64,000 bases of DNA from Papilionanthe hookeriana x Papilionanthe teres (GCA_022702705.1 CM040439.1:30010930-30074929); one strand, 5' to 3'. Positions 33,723 to 44,658 are shown, counted from the stretch's first letter. Translations and numbers: made by a program. The notes: a model not told the origin generated them from the letters alone.

Positions 33723-33929
33723 AACACATATATAATGTATTATTTATAAAAAATTTAATTGACTAGAAGATATATATATTCATAATCAATTAAAACTAGT
33801 TATTAAAAAATAGAATAAAAATATATTAAATTCTATTTAAATGAATATTTTAATATTTTATATTAAATTAATATTTTAATATAATATTTTACGTTGTATG
33901 ATTAGAATTGTCAAAATAACTCATTATTT

Positions 33930-34085
33930 TTTAATAGCTCGTGTTCGGCTCAACAAGCAAGCGAGTCAAACACAAATAATTTTTTTTGAATTTAATATAC
34001 AAACAAATCGAACAAGAACAATCAATCATATTTTTTAACAAATCGAGCTGAACCTGCTCAAACTCGACACGTTTACATCCCTAAT
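33930..34085. repeat. GTTCG-rich dispersed repeat, copy 2
   Basis: It holds AGCTCGTGTTCGGCTCAACA, GCGAGTCAAACACAAATAA, CGAGCTGAACCTGCTC and ends CGACACGTTTACATCCCTAA. In reverse the end reads AGGGATGTAAACGTGTCGAG, like the start of copy 3. Confidence 0.5.
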
Positions 34086-34635
34086 GATTGCATGCATAAT
34101 TAAGATTGTCAAAATAATTTTTTTTTCGCGAACAGTTCGTGCAAGAGCGGCGGATTTTTAAGAATTATTTTAATTATAAAATTCAGATTTAAAGTACAAT
34201 TGTAATTATTAATTTTTAATATAATTGTACTATGCCTCAGCTTCAAATATATATATATATATATTGAAAATAAAAAAAAAAAAAGCTATAAATGACATTA
34301 TGATGAGATTCATAATAGCTTCAAGTAGGTCACAATCATAATAAATTGACATATTTTTTATTTTTATTTATTTTATTAAAAATAAAATCTTTAAATGCCT
34401 CTCAATAAATGTGGATGAATATCTCTATCTTCCATCTAATATTTTTAAATTTGATGTGTAGGTCTTTTAATATGATAGCTAAACTTTATTTATATTATCT
34501 ATGATATCCATTTCAAAGTTTAGTATGATTGATATTTGTATGATTAAAGCGAGTTGAGTCGGATCCGATCGCTCTATACGGGACACGTGTTGTGAAATCA
34601 GTTGCGACGAAAATGAAGAGTTGCAGTCGGCACGG

Positions 34636-34834
34636 GTAGGGGTGTAAATGATTCGAACACGAACGAATAGAGCTTGTGTTCGTATTCGCTTCGTTTGAAA
34701 TTTAATTTATTTGAAATAAGCCCGTGTTTGAAATTGTTCGTGAAGTCACTGTTCGTGTTCGTTTCTTAACAAACGAGTCGAACACAAACCGAACACGAGC
34801 TGTTCGCGAACAACAAGCCAGTTTGGCAACCCTA
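34636..34834. repeat. GTTCG-rich dispersed repeat, copy 3
   Basis: It starts AGGGGTGTAAATGATTCGAA near 34640, has CGTTTCTTAACAAACGAGTC and ends GCGAACAACAAGCCAGTTTG then GCAACCCTA. GAACACGAAC and GTTCGTGTTCG appear in both orientations, so the RNA or single strand could fold. An AT-rich stretch (34835-35040) follows. Confidence 0.5.
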
Positions 34835-35044
34835 ATATTAATATATATAAATAATATATTATATTAATTATATAACTTATATTATATAAATATATAATAT
34901 CTATATTAGTATATTACTAATATAGTATATTAACATATTTTTATTATTATTTTATTATATATTATAATTTATAAAATTTAATTTTTTTAAATATCATAAA
35001 TTTTTTATATATAATTATTTTAAATTATTTTATATTTCGAACAA

Positions 35045-35212
35045 TAATGATTCGAACACGAACGAGTTAGTGTTTGGTTCGTTTAACTTATCGAACGAAA
35101 AAACATTGTTCGCGTTCGTCTCGTTTACTTATCGAACGAATCAAACACGAACTCCTTAACGAAAGGAACACGAACTATTCGCGAACAACGAGCTTTTTTG
35201 ACCACCCTATGC
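35045..35212. repeat. GTTCG-rich dispersed repeat, copy 4
   Basis: ATGATTCGAACACGAACGAG, TTACTTATCGAACGAATCAA and GCGAACAACGAGCTTTTTTG ending ACCACCCTATG parallel copy 3. The extreme left end is missing. Confidence 0.5.
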
Positions 35213-36002
35213 ACGGGACAAATAATTCAACTAAGATATGAATGGCGTGCCGGTCTGGGGGAGTGAAACTATGGCCTTAAGAGAAATGGTTTGGCCATAG
35301 TAATGATTACCACGACCAATCGATAATAGAGAATTCTAAGAGCAGTATTGATATTTCACATTGTAACTTCTATTAAATATACGAACAATGACTTACATTC
35401 TATTTAAGGGGTACACAAGGTAAGAAGGCTGTGTTATATCGTGTAACATGGGACTGTTATACTTCCTCGTAAGAAACCGACCAAATGTTCGTTGTGATTC
35501 CCGTTGAGTGAGAAACCTAGAGGAGGACTGCCGAGGAACTTATATCCAACCCGAATGTTTTATGAAATGATCATATCAGGAGAAGAACCGCTACGATTCA
35601 CACCCGATCCTGAGATCCGACCGATGTAATACTTGCTGCAACAAGCAGAAACATCGATGGACTTACAATATCAGTATTATTATCATTACACTTCTCGAGC
35701 TTTTCTTTCTCTCATTATTTACGCTTTACATATTGGGTGACGAATATAAAAATTTAGGTAAATAATAAAAATTAAGGTTTAGGTGAATAATAAAAATCAA
35801 GTAAAAATATTAATTTTTAAGGCTTTATTATAATATAATTTTAGAGATAATTATATAGAGACCATCCAAAACATTAAAAATTTATAAATTAATTTAGGGC
35901 ATATAGTAACGGTTAGACTGCTCTGAAGCATTATTTAAATGTTTTATATTAGATAAGGACGAGTCCATGAGCTCGGAGACAATTAAAAGCTAGCAATTTT
36001 TC
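35213..36002. other. Intergenic stretch, possibly with an old LTR piece
   Basis: No coding sequence. TCTATTTAAGGGGTACACAA (35400) and the pyrimidine-rich CTTTTCTTTCTCTCATTATT (35700) resemble the TATA region and end of a plant LTR, but no partner is seen. AATAATAAAAATTAAGG and AATAATAAAAATCAAG at 35761-35800 are a small duplication. Confidence 0.3.
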
Positions 36003-36367
36003 TCAATAATTAAGGAGCAATTTGAGATTACACATATTTTTTTATTTTTTTATTTTACTTTATAAATGATTTGAAATTAAATAAAATATATTTGATTATT
36101 TTTTTTAAATATAATTATTTTTTAAAACACTCAAAAAGTTATTTTTAAGATTTTGAAAATCGGACCGGACATTGAATTTGTAAAGGGAGAGATTTAAGCT
36201 GCGACCGAACGTGGAACGCGGGACAGTGGGAGCGGCAGTAAAAACTTCGGCTATAAAGTAAATACATACGCGCTTTCTCCGATCGCCTGCCTCCAACGAA
36301 GTAACCAAACGAATCTGTGGGGTTGTGAAAACGCTGGGATAAGCTGCGCCAAACGAACCCTTAAGGT
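36003..36367. repeat. Possible MITE joined to an RTE fragment
   Basis: The right end, reverse-complemented, reads TAAGGGTTCGTTTGGCGCAG, similar to Tourist or hAT-type termini, and the inside has AAAACACTCAAAAAGTTATT, like the Tourist-like MITE at 21186. The left end (TTAAGGAGCAATTTGAGATT) matches it poorly. TTA/TAA flank both sides. The RTE copy starts immediately to the right. Confidence 0.35.
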
Positions 36368-37310
36368 TCAAAGGCTTCTCTTTTGAAGGCCAACGTACAA
36401 CTCTATAGGACATTGCGGGTCTCATAATCATCTTATAATTTTTTTCCTTTCAGTCTAAGAGGTACTTCTATATCACACGATAGACCTGAAGCATTCATCC
36501 ACTTCAGCTAACGAACCAACTTGAATTCTACTAATAACATGCCCATCCATATCACCATCGCTTTGAACGATGGACCCAAGATATCTGAAGCGTCCTCACA
36601 TTTTAATAATTTGATCACCTATAGTTACAACTTTGTCACTAGAGTTACTACTACTAAAATTATATTCTATGTTTTCAGTTTTAGTTCGACTCAAATGAAG
36701 GAAAATTTTTTCTGTTAGACGTTCGCATGACCAACCGCAGGGCGCCAAGTCACCTACTGTTGATGTGTATATCGATGAAGCGCCCGATGATTGACCGTTC
36801 GGACGTGCGATGTCCAGACGAAATATTTTCTCAAAACAATGGCTTTTAGACTCCAATGTCGACCTCCATATACATCCTCTTGTAAATGTCCAATAAGAGC
36901 ATCCATAACTAAAGCAAAAAGATACGGGCTTAAAGCAAATCCCTAATGTAATCTAATTGAAATACGAAAATATTTTGTCAATCATCATCCTGTTCGAACG
37001 CAAGTAACGGTTCTAGTTTACATATCTTTAAGGAATTGAAGGTATGTTACTTACAACACACTTCTTGTCTAGAACTCTCCAAAGGATATCTCTTGGAACC
37101 TTATCATAAGCATTTTCAAAATCAATAAAAATCATACGTAAAACCTCCTTATTCTCTCTGTATTCTCCATCAAAGCTCTCAATAAATGTATAGCTTCCAC
37201 AATAGTTACTCGGCATAAATCCAAATTGATTATGAGAAATCTTTATAATACGTCTTAACTTATGTTCAACTACCATCTCCCATAATTTTAAAGTACAACA
37301 CATCAACTAC
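36368..37310 (-). mobile_element. RTE-type LINE fragment, truncated at both ends
   Basis: The minus-strand frame 37306-37028 gives LKLWEMVVEHKLRRI, NQFGFMPSNYCGS, FIDFENAYDKVPRDILWRVL, clear RT. Further on come LSRTKTENIEYNF, VTIGDQIIK and, out of frame, near 36430, VVRWPSKEKPLN, which correspond to KLYKMVVRS...GAECWPLKEK of the copy at 27609. The 3' end and tail are absent and the 5' part is missing. A 131-bp insert (36701-36831) interrupts it. Confidence 0.82.
36701..36831. mobile_element. 131-bp GC-richer MITE inside the RTE fragment
   Basis: The RTE reading stops at CAAATGAAG and resumes after CAAAACAAT (6 of 9 bases alike, a possible 9-bp duplication). The ends GAAAATTTTTTCTGTTAGAC and, reverse-complemented, AGAAAATATTTCGTCTGGAC are inverted repeats of about 20 bases. 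The middle (CCGCAGGGCGCCAAGTCACC and CCGTTCGGACGTGCGATGTC) is far richer in GC than its surroundings. Confidence 0.6.
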
Positions 37311-37924
37311 ACAAACAAAATTATATTACAAGCATTAATCAATTCTCATCATAAAATGAACCTCGATATCATACAACTATTTGATTACACAAGTAATGTG
37401 CTTCGAATTTCACACGTGAGACAAATTCAAACGAAGCCATTGGCTCGTAATTCTAACGAGTAATTCAGACGAGTAGCTCGAATGATTATGTGTGATTGGC
37501 CTTGAGACTGACTATCTTGGGGGAACTGAGCGAGCAAATGCGATGCTCGATGACATTACACCAACAGCTCTAATGTCGGACATGCTTGTTTCGATGTTTT
37601 CGAAGAGTTTACCTTGATGATTTCCTCTTGGTCGACCAATTAGCCTCGAACTCGCACTCAACCCATATACATCGAGGCCTAAACCTCGATCAAGCGGATT
37701 TGGCTTTACAATTGGAGCTAGCCAAAATTTCCTTTATGCTTACTGACATTTTGTGAAGATCACAACTTGATGCTACATTCAACATGCCATCAAAGCTTCA
37801 AATGGTACTAATAAACCTTCCTGTAGCACATTACAAATCCATCTAAGTTCAGTATGAGGATAACAGATGCTGGCAGAAATATTAGCAACATTAACCCATT
37901 CAACTGCTACAATACATATTTATA
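37311..37924. other. Intergenic stretch, nothing recognised
   Basis: No ORF, RNA gene or known repeat. TCTAACGAGTAATTCAGACG-like words (AACGAGTA, GACGAGTA) near 37455 hint at a small local duplication. Confidence 0.45.
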
Positions 37925-38095
37925 TATCTAATACCTAAACATTCTGTTTCAACTGTATATCTTTTTAAAAGTGAAATACGCATTTTCATGCAGAGGGTTA
38001 TTCCACTACGGTGTTATAAATGTAAATATCAAACTTTGAGGGTTAGATATGTAATTAGACAAGAATTGTGTGGTATGTATGTGAGTTTTCGACTA
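37925..38095. mobile_element. MITE, GGGCATTTACA family (shortened)
   Basis: ATATATCTAATACCTAAACA, AAAAGTGAAATACGCATTTT, CATGCAGAGG and, at the right, GGGTTAGATATGTAATTAG and GAATTGTGTGGTATGTATG match the family in forward orientation; part of the left arm is deleted. Confidence 0.6.
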
Positions 38096-38747
38096 AATAT
38101 AGATAGATATTTGAGGTGGTTGCAGCTGTTTGTAAGAAAAGAAAATTGTTGTGAACAAATCAACAAATACAGATAATTTGAAAGTTTATGTGCTACTAAT
38201 GAAAAAATCATACAATAATTTCTTAAGTCTACCACAACCTAGCAGATGTAGTTATAATCAGTAGTTTCTCGTCACAAAAATTTTTAAAAAGCAAAAGAAA
38301 AGTTGTAGCGAAACAAATTATTGCAGGGATATGAAAAGCTAATTTACTAAAAAGCCGCCCCAAATGGACCTTAATTTCGTTAAATAAGATTTACCAAATC
38401 CAGTAAATCCAATAGTTTGTGTAATGGAGATGAGCTTGTGAGTGACGGCAGGAATAAATTTTTAAATCCGTTTCACAATCAGATTTACGTCCAAAAGAGA
38501 CGGAACGCAGGAATAAAACATGGAATACAAAAAAAATCAAATTAATGGAAAGTTGGATTTAATTTTCATTTTTTTATGTTTGGCCGTAGTTATACTAAAT
38601 TCATAGCTAAATCTACCAAATGATTTCCACATTTATGACCCTTGATCATCATTTCTTTTTCAAGGGGTGTTAGTCATCATTATGACTTAGGATTCTTCAT
38701 ACAATACAAAAACAAAAAAAGAAGATTTACATAAATAAGACTCAAAT

Positions 38748-38966
38748 CTTATACATTTACAAATCCAACATTTAAAGTTTAATTTTTACATATTCACTGC
38801 CTTACTTATGCATGAAAATGTGTATTTCTCCTCTCTCGAAGTTAAAATTGCGATATTCTTTATGTGATATGAAAGATTTGGCTGGTATAAATGCAAAAAA
38901 ACTAATTTTAAATGTTAGATATATGTATACGTAGGAATCGGAGGGTATGAATGTAAATGCCCCAAA
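38748..38966. mobile_element. MITE, GGGCATTTACA family
   Basis: It has TTACAAATCCAACATTTAAA at the left, ATGCATGAAAATGTGTATTT in the middle (reverse orientation), TTTATGTGATATGAAAGATT and GGGTATGAATGTAAATGCCCC at the right. Confidence 0.65.
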
Positions 38967-39073
38967 CAAAAATTGCAAAAAAAATAGTTGAGGCAGCAAT
39001 AGGTTGGCTGAATTTTCACATAAAAATTTCCACAGTGCAAGATTAGTATCAAACAGTAGAAGCATAAAATAAA

Positions 39074-39307
39074 GGGAAATTTACACATTTAGCACGCAAT
39101 TCTTATGTATTTACATATCTAACACCTAATCATCGGTATTTACATACATAGTATTTTGGTGTTATAAATCTATGCATGAAAAATCATATTCCACTTTTAA
39201 AATATGATAATAGTGCTATTTTTTACATGATTAAAAATTTGATAAATATGAAATTTCAGGTGTGAGATATGTAAATACATTAGAATTGTGAGATATGCAA
39301 ATGCGAC
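39074..39307. mobile_element. MITE, GGGCATTTACA family, 9-bp duplication, at the 3' end of a gene
   Basis: GGGAAATTTACACATTTAGC at the left and, reverse-complemented, GTCGCATTTGCATATCTCAC at the right are the termini; CAATTCTTATGTATTTACAT lies inside. TAAAATAAA and TAAAATAGA flank it (8 of 9 alike). It ends 18 bases before the stop codon of the gene at 39326-44621, so it probably supplies that gene's 3' UTR. Confidence 0.75.
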
Positions 39308-39325
39308 TAAAATAGATACCTCATT

Positions 39326-42300
39326 CTAGCGCCTTTCATCTTTTCTTTTTCTGGATTGCACTTTCTGCCACTTTTTTCTTGACACTAATTTGCTCTTTGG
39401 TTTCAGCCTCAACTCAGGAGAAAATTGAAATTTTGGGTCTCTCATTCTTGCCTGTATATCCTTGAAAAACTGCAGATTTAATTTTTTTGGTCCACCCTCA
39501 CGCATTTCTGCATACTCAGGACCAGAAACAATGTTTTCAAAAGCTCCAATAAGAATGTCTATATCACTCATTACCTCCCACACATTAATGTAGCGCCCAT
39601 CCGGCCCTTTCTTCAGCTTCTTCAACGCATTCTCGACGGCGAGTTTTCTCGCTTGTTGTCCCGGAGACAGCTCAGGAGGTTTGTCTTCCGCATTGACGGC
39701 ATCCATTATGTCAGCAAAAGTTCGATTCTTCTGTGTCGCATCAAAATCAAACAATTTGTCGATGTAAGGATCACTCCGCTCGTTCGGGTGCGGCTCAGTA
39801 GGAATGTCATCATCGTCATCATCCTCAGTGCCACTCCAAAGGTTGATCTCTTCATCACTTTCGGAACGAAGGCTTCTTAATTCATCGCTGTCGTCGGCAT
39901 CGATAAGTTCGGCATTTTTCTTGGCCATCTTCTTTAATTTTTCAACTTCTTTGTTCAGATTGCTGTCTACTTTTCTGTCGTCTTCATCTTCGTCACTCGC
40001 TGTCCACAAGCTATCATCCTCATCCACATCTTGTGCCCATGCTCTTCTGAATTCTTGATCGCCAGGGCTTCGATTGTTGAAGAGGTCATATTGCCTGTGA
40101 TCTTTAGCATAGTACCTTGAAGCTGGGAAAATTAATAAAAAGGTTCGAAAAGATATAAATTTTTTGAAAATTTGTGCATTTTTAAATTTTGGAAAAATAA
40201 GGCATTTTATCAAAGTGCATTGCATAATGAGAAAAAGGATCAAAATGACAACCCCCAACTATTTATGGGGGTCATTTTAGTCTCAAAATATAATAAAAGT
40301 CTAATTTAATTCCCAGACTATTAAAATAAGAGCTAAAAAAATTATGTTATTAAAAGTAATAGAAATTAGAGTTAGAAGTTAAAAAAAAAAAAGAAAAATG
40401 TATTTTAGGAATTTTGATCTTAAAATATTTTGAAATCTAATTTCCTACTTATCGTATTGGGATAATCCCAATATTCATTTTAAAATGCCACATGATAAAA
40501 TTAAAACATATGAATTTTATAAGTTTTAACAATTATTAATGATAAATTTACTCCTAAAAAAAAAAAAAAAAAGAGGTTATTTATTAGATTTTATAAAGAT
40601 TTTAATATGTAAATTTATAAAATACCATCATTGTAACACCATCTATTAGCTCTAACTTCAATTTCAGCGATTTGTAATGGCGGAATTATTTTAGCTCCTA
40701 TCTTATGAGTTCAAAAACTAAATTGGATTACAACTACAACAACAAGCATGTATACCACAGTGTGGTCGGCTACATCAATCATTTTTCTCTATTGTGTCCT
40801 ATTGAGTGTCAAACTTTCATTTAATTCTAATAGATTAAGATCATTTTTTATACTTATATTTAGAGAAAGATGAATTTGCACGGACAAATGCTTCACAATT
40901 ATCTTATATTCTCATTAATTTTATCATCCTTATTCAACATGTGAGGGATGAAAAGAAAGAAAATAGTTTGGTAAATTGCTGACAAAACAATATTAGATTA
41001 CTTGAAACAACCAATGTCAACTGTAGTAAAATGTGTATGATCTGCTTTACCTTTGTGTATTACAGAACACCGCCATGAGACTTGTTATTCTAATTTAAAA
41101 TCATCAAGACTTAAAAGTAAATAAAAACAGCATAGGGATTCCAAAATATCATTTCAATTACCCAAACACTGAAAAAATATCATGATACTCAACTATTTGG
41201 TGTTAACCTTGTGAGTCCTTACATGTACTATATCCTATATAAGATGGAATTTTTTTTTTGAACATTCTTTTACAAAAATTAAAAAGTTATCATTGATCTA
41301 CATATTTCCCTGCCTAATCTATCTCAAGATCTTATTTACTCATCATATTGGTGCATCTTTGTTCATGATCACACATGCTCAGACTAACGATGTCTATTTT
41401 CAACAAACCTTTCTCCACGTGGTGATACTTCGATCATCCTACTAATAAATACATCTTGCATTCTGGCATTCCTAGTTTTAGCATAAATTCATCCTAATAT
41501 TATCATTTTTGACATGCTAAACTTGATATCAACAAATGTCTTTCTTCTCTACTTAACTTAGTAGAAATCTATGCGTTTTAACTCAACTAGAATATCGAGC
41601 AAACAAAAGTATTTAAGCAAATTAATCTTAATTTCATTTATTTGGCTTTATTTTATTTCGTAAGTTTCACTTTCAATTGATATGAAATTTTTTTGTGATC
41701 TATGAGAGCGTAAGTGTTCTCTTTATTTATGATATTTCTAGCCCGAGTAACCTTTAATCCAGTTCATTTCAAGTGGTTGAGTTCAATGGCGACGTATGAA
41801 TTTGGAAGATCTCTTTTCAAAGCTACTTATTTGGACATTGGAGTGACATCTAGTAAGAGTTGCCTAGCAAAAGGATTTGGGTTGTGATTCCAGCTGCTCT
41901 TGGCTAGTTCTATATAATTGAGACTGGATTACCGATTCATTGGTTCGATTGACAGTTCAAACTGGTTTTCAATGGTTTAGCGAAAAAGGTCTTTGAAGCT
42001 ATCTGGACCGGCCATATGCCCGATTCACGTTCCAACCAGTTGAACCCAGCAATCCGATCCAATCCTTAAAACCTGTGTGTTAGAACCAAGTTAACATGAC
42101 ACCAAAAAGGTGAATCCTAGGAGTATTACCAATTAGCAATACGCTCTAGCACATCCACAAGAAGCTCATTCGAGCTTCAACAAGTTTATGTAATTCCAGC
42201 AGTCACTAAAAGTGGCAACTTTCAGAATTTTTAGCTAGCAGCTATTTGAGCTGCATCTTTAGAAATTAGAAATCGTCAACAAATCAAACCTCCAAACATC

Positions 42301-44621
42301 ATCTATTAAAGTTCATAACTAGATCCAAAGCTCAAAAGTTAGAATGAAATCAATTTGTGGTGTACCTATAAACTAGGAAAGGACTAGTTTAGTCACATGA
42401 TGTTCCAAATTACATGCATAAATTGAATTAATGAGGGCAGAAATCCTAATACCATGAATTGTTTATATTCAGATTGAATGGGTCCAAACCTTGGGTTATC
42501 CCACCCAGCTTAGATTGCCCGAAACCCATGGCAGCAATAGCCACCAGTTCAAGCACCATCTTGAATCAATGATCTGAAGAAACAAGTTATTTGTGACAAA
42601 TGTTATAATTACAATAATATGATAAACTAAAGCTTCATATAGCCAAAAAATGAAAAAAAATTTGAGAGAATTCATCTCAACCTAGCTTAAATAGAATAGT
42701 AAGAAGCATCAATGTCCATGAAATGTTATTCATCTCCCTAAGAGAAAAAATTTGAGATAAATGGCCCACAAAAAAGAGCATAGGAACAATAATTCAAAGA
42801 ATTTCCTAAATCATTGCAGAACAAGAAGGTGGCAAGGGAGTCCATCGGCAAGCTTCTCATCAATGGTTGAATTGTAGCCAACAACAACAAAGGGCAATGG
42901 TGTAAAGGACACTATCAACATTCTTCCATTACAGCTTGAGTTTGTTCTGATTGATTGGGTATGCTTTGAGGTTAGTTCAAGTTGTTTACGTCCATTGAGG
43001 CCCCGATTTAGGAGAAATTGTTGCATACGGAGTACGCACGCAGCTCTGCGTGCTCCCCTCAATAACCCCCAAATAACCTCATAATAACCCTGAAAAACAC
43101 CGAAATGAAACCGTGGAAGGTTATTGAGGGGTTATTAGTGGGGTATTTCGGTGTTATTGTTGTTATTCAAAGTTTTGTGAGGTTTTTGGGGTATTAACTG
43201 GATTAACGCCGAAATAACCCCAATAAATTTAAAGGCTATTATAAGGTTATTTGGGGGTTATTGAGGGGTGTACGCACGCAGAGTTGCGTGCGTACTCCGT
43301 ATGCAACAATTTCACCCGATTTAGTGGGTTTGTGAATCAAGCATTCAAAGGCAAAGCTTGATGTTTGGTGTTCATTTTGGGGTTGATGACTTGGGTCCTT
43401 CGAAGTTAGTTCAATCAAATTGAGCACAGCTTAGTTCATGGTTCTATATTCCTGAATGTCCTCAAGAACCGAAATTTGCGCCAAAAAACTATCCTTAATT
43501 AGACATGAGTTTTACAAACCAAACAAAACCGATTTTAATAATGTCGGGACAATATCAGTGATTGAAAATCAATAAGCTTACAAATGGGAAGAACAAAAAT
43601 ATATCAACATTTGCAATACTATGTCCCTAAATCTTATGATAACAAATACAAAAAAAGGGCATTTAAATACATACCACCCACTTCTTATCTATTCACTTAT
43701 CTAACACCAAAACTTTATTATTTTACATTTACAACAACAACAAAGCCTTTGTCCCACTACATGGAGTCAGCTACATGAATCCTTTTTCTCCATTGTGTCC
43801 TATTTAGTGTCATATTTTCATTTAGTTCTAACAAATTAAGAACATTTTTTATACAATAAGCCCAAGTCTTCCTAGGTCTACCATGCCTCTTCCTCGGTCT
43901 ACAATAAGCCCAAGTCTTCATTTAGTTCTGATAAATTAAGATCATTATTTTACATTTAAACCAACTAAATCTTTCATATCACTTCGAAAATACTATTGTT
44001 TTAACTTTTAAAAAGTGAAATATACCTTTTCATGCATAGGTAAGATAGCATATATGTAATAATTGAAGTTATGTGTTGGATATGTAAATACATGTGAATT
44101 AAGTGGCTGGAATAAATAAAGAATCACTAACTGGAGCTCCACCAATACCCAAAGGTACATCTATTCTCCTCCAACCCAAAATGAATAATAAAGCAAATTC
44201 TGCCATGGCAATTAGATTGTATCCCCCTCCCCTCATCCGAAGTATTACTAAATCTCCACTCACGAAAACGGAACTCAAAACAAGATCAGACGAATCAATA
44301 ACATGACAATCTCACGTAGTCGTGTTTTATGCAATCAAGAGTAAGCAAAATGAACTATCAATAGTTCGATTCCTTCTACCATACCTGAGCTGAGTTTGAA
44401 AGAAGATTTTATAAAGTTCGTTAGGGCTCACCTCTGAACATTACTTCTGGAGAGCGCATGAGAGTATGGCAGCAACCTAGGCCGCCTCTGTTGCCATGGA
44501 ATCTGCGATCCGCACCAAAGAGAGGACTGCAGCGACGGAAGGAGAAGATGAGTTTCAGTTGGAGAATAGAGCAAGAACCTCTCGGCAATCGACGGAGCGC
44601 CGACCGAGAAGCAATTGACAT
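39326..44621 (-). CDS. Unidentified acidic protein with mitochondrial-type presequence
   Basis: Two exons on the minus strand, 44621-44432 and 40122-39326, join in phase (AGA G|GTGAG and CCCAG|CT) to 328 codons. The N-terminus MSIASRSALRRLPRGSC is rich in S, R and L, has no acidic residue for about 35 positions and reaches MFRASRYYA near residue 64, typical of a cleaved mitochondrial presequence. Then come acidic stretches (DVDEDDSLW, DEDEDD, SGTEDDDDDDIP), DPYIDKLFDFD, ELSPGQQARKLAVENALKK, GPDGRYINVWEVMSDIDI and GGPKKLNLQFFKDIQARM, with a strongly basic C-terminus (KSKLVSRKKWQKVQSRKRK). The tail looks RNA-binding. I do not recognise the family; a plant mitochondrial ribosome- or expression-related protein is a guess, supported by the telo-box upstream. 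An in-frame stop lies 33 bases before the ATG. The intron (4.3 kb) holds several transposons. Confidence 0.85.
40733..40866 (-). mobile_element. Short RTE 3' end
   Basis: CAACTACAACAACAAGCATG, CCACAGTGTGGTCGGCTACA, CTCTATTGTGTCCTATTGAG and AATTCTAATAGATTAAGATC are the reverse complement of the RTE 3' end, about 130 bases. It lies in the intron of the gene at 39326-44621. Confidence 0.7.
41900..42090. repeat. Possible dispersed repeat with GGTTCGA..AACC words
   Basis: GGATTACCGATTCATTGGTT, CAAACTGGTTTTCAATGG, CACGTTCCAACCAGTTGAAC and CAATCCGATCCAATCCTTAA have partly inverted order. Plants carry many repeats with such wording. The ends are not clear. Confidence 0.3.
43011..43314. mobile_element. 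MITE with about 75-bp inverted ends and perfect 9-bp duplication
   Basis: CCCGATTTA stands on both sides (43002-43010 and 43315-43323). The left arm reads AAATTGTTGCATACGGAGTA, CGCACGCAG, CCCCTCAATAACCCCCAAAT; the right arm mirrors it, with ACTCCGTATGCAACAATTT at the end. A 9-bp duplication and long inverted ends suggest a Mutator-type MITE. Arms and duplication are well kept, so this insertion is fairly recent. It lies in the intron of the gene at 39326-44621. Confidence 0.85.
43655..44107. mobile_element. MITE, GGGCATTTACA family, split by an RTE fragment
   Basis: The left part (43655-43731: GGGCATTTAAATACATACCA, ATCTAACACCAAAACTTT) and the right part (from 43959: CTAAATCTTTCATATCACTT, AAAAAGTGAAATATACCTTT, TCATGCATAGG, GTTGGATATGTAAATACATG) form one MITE. 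An RTE 3' end sits between them. Confidence 0.75.
43732..43943 (-). mobile_element. RTE 3' end inserted in a MITE, perfect 15-bp duplication
   Basis: ATTATTTTACATTTA stands on both sides (43717-43731 and 43944-43958). The insert is the reverse complement of the RTE 3' end (CAACAACAACAAAGCCTTTG, then TCCCACTACATGGAGTCAGC). ACAATAAGCCCAAGTCTTC occurs twice inside, a short internal duplication. Confidence 0.85.
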
Positions 44622-44649
44622 TGCGGATAACCGCCGGCCGGCGATCTCT

Positions 44650-44658
44650 AAACCCTAA
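44650..44658 (+). promoter_or_regulatory. Telo-box in the leader of the acidic-protein gene
   Basis: AAACCCTAA lies about 30 bases upstream of the ATG at 44621 (the gene runs on the minus strand). This motif is frequent near the starts of plant genes for ribosomal proteins and other growth-linked translation factors. Presence is seen; function is inferred. Confidence 0.6.

Noticed and set aside
36596..36856. 86-codon frame as a fusion protein
   Set aside because: It is RTE sequence read through a 131-bp inserted element; the open frame is accidental.
42451..42560. Minus-strand frame starting MVLELVAIAAMGFGQSKLG as an alternative first exon
   Set aside because: It is about 35 codons, has no matching splice evidence, and the exon at 44621-44432 joins exon 2 perfectly in phase.
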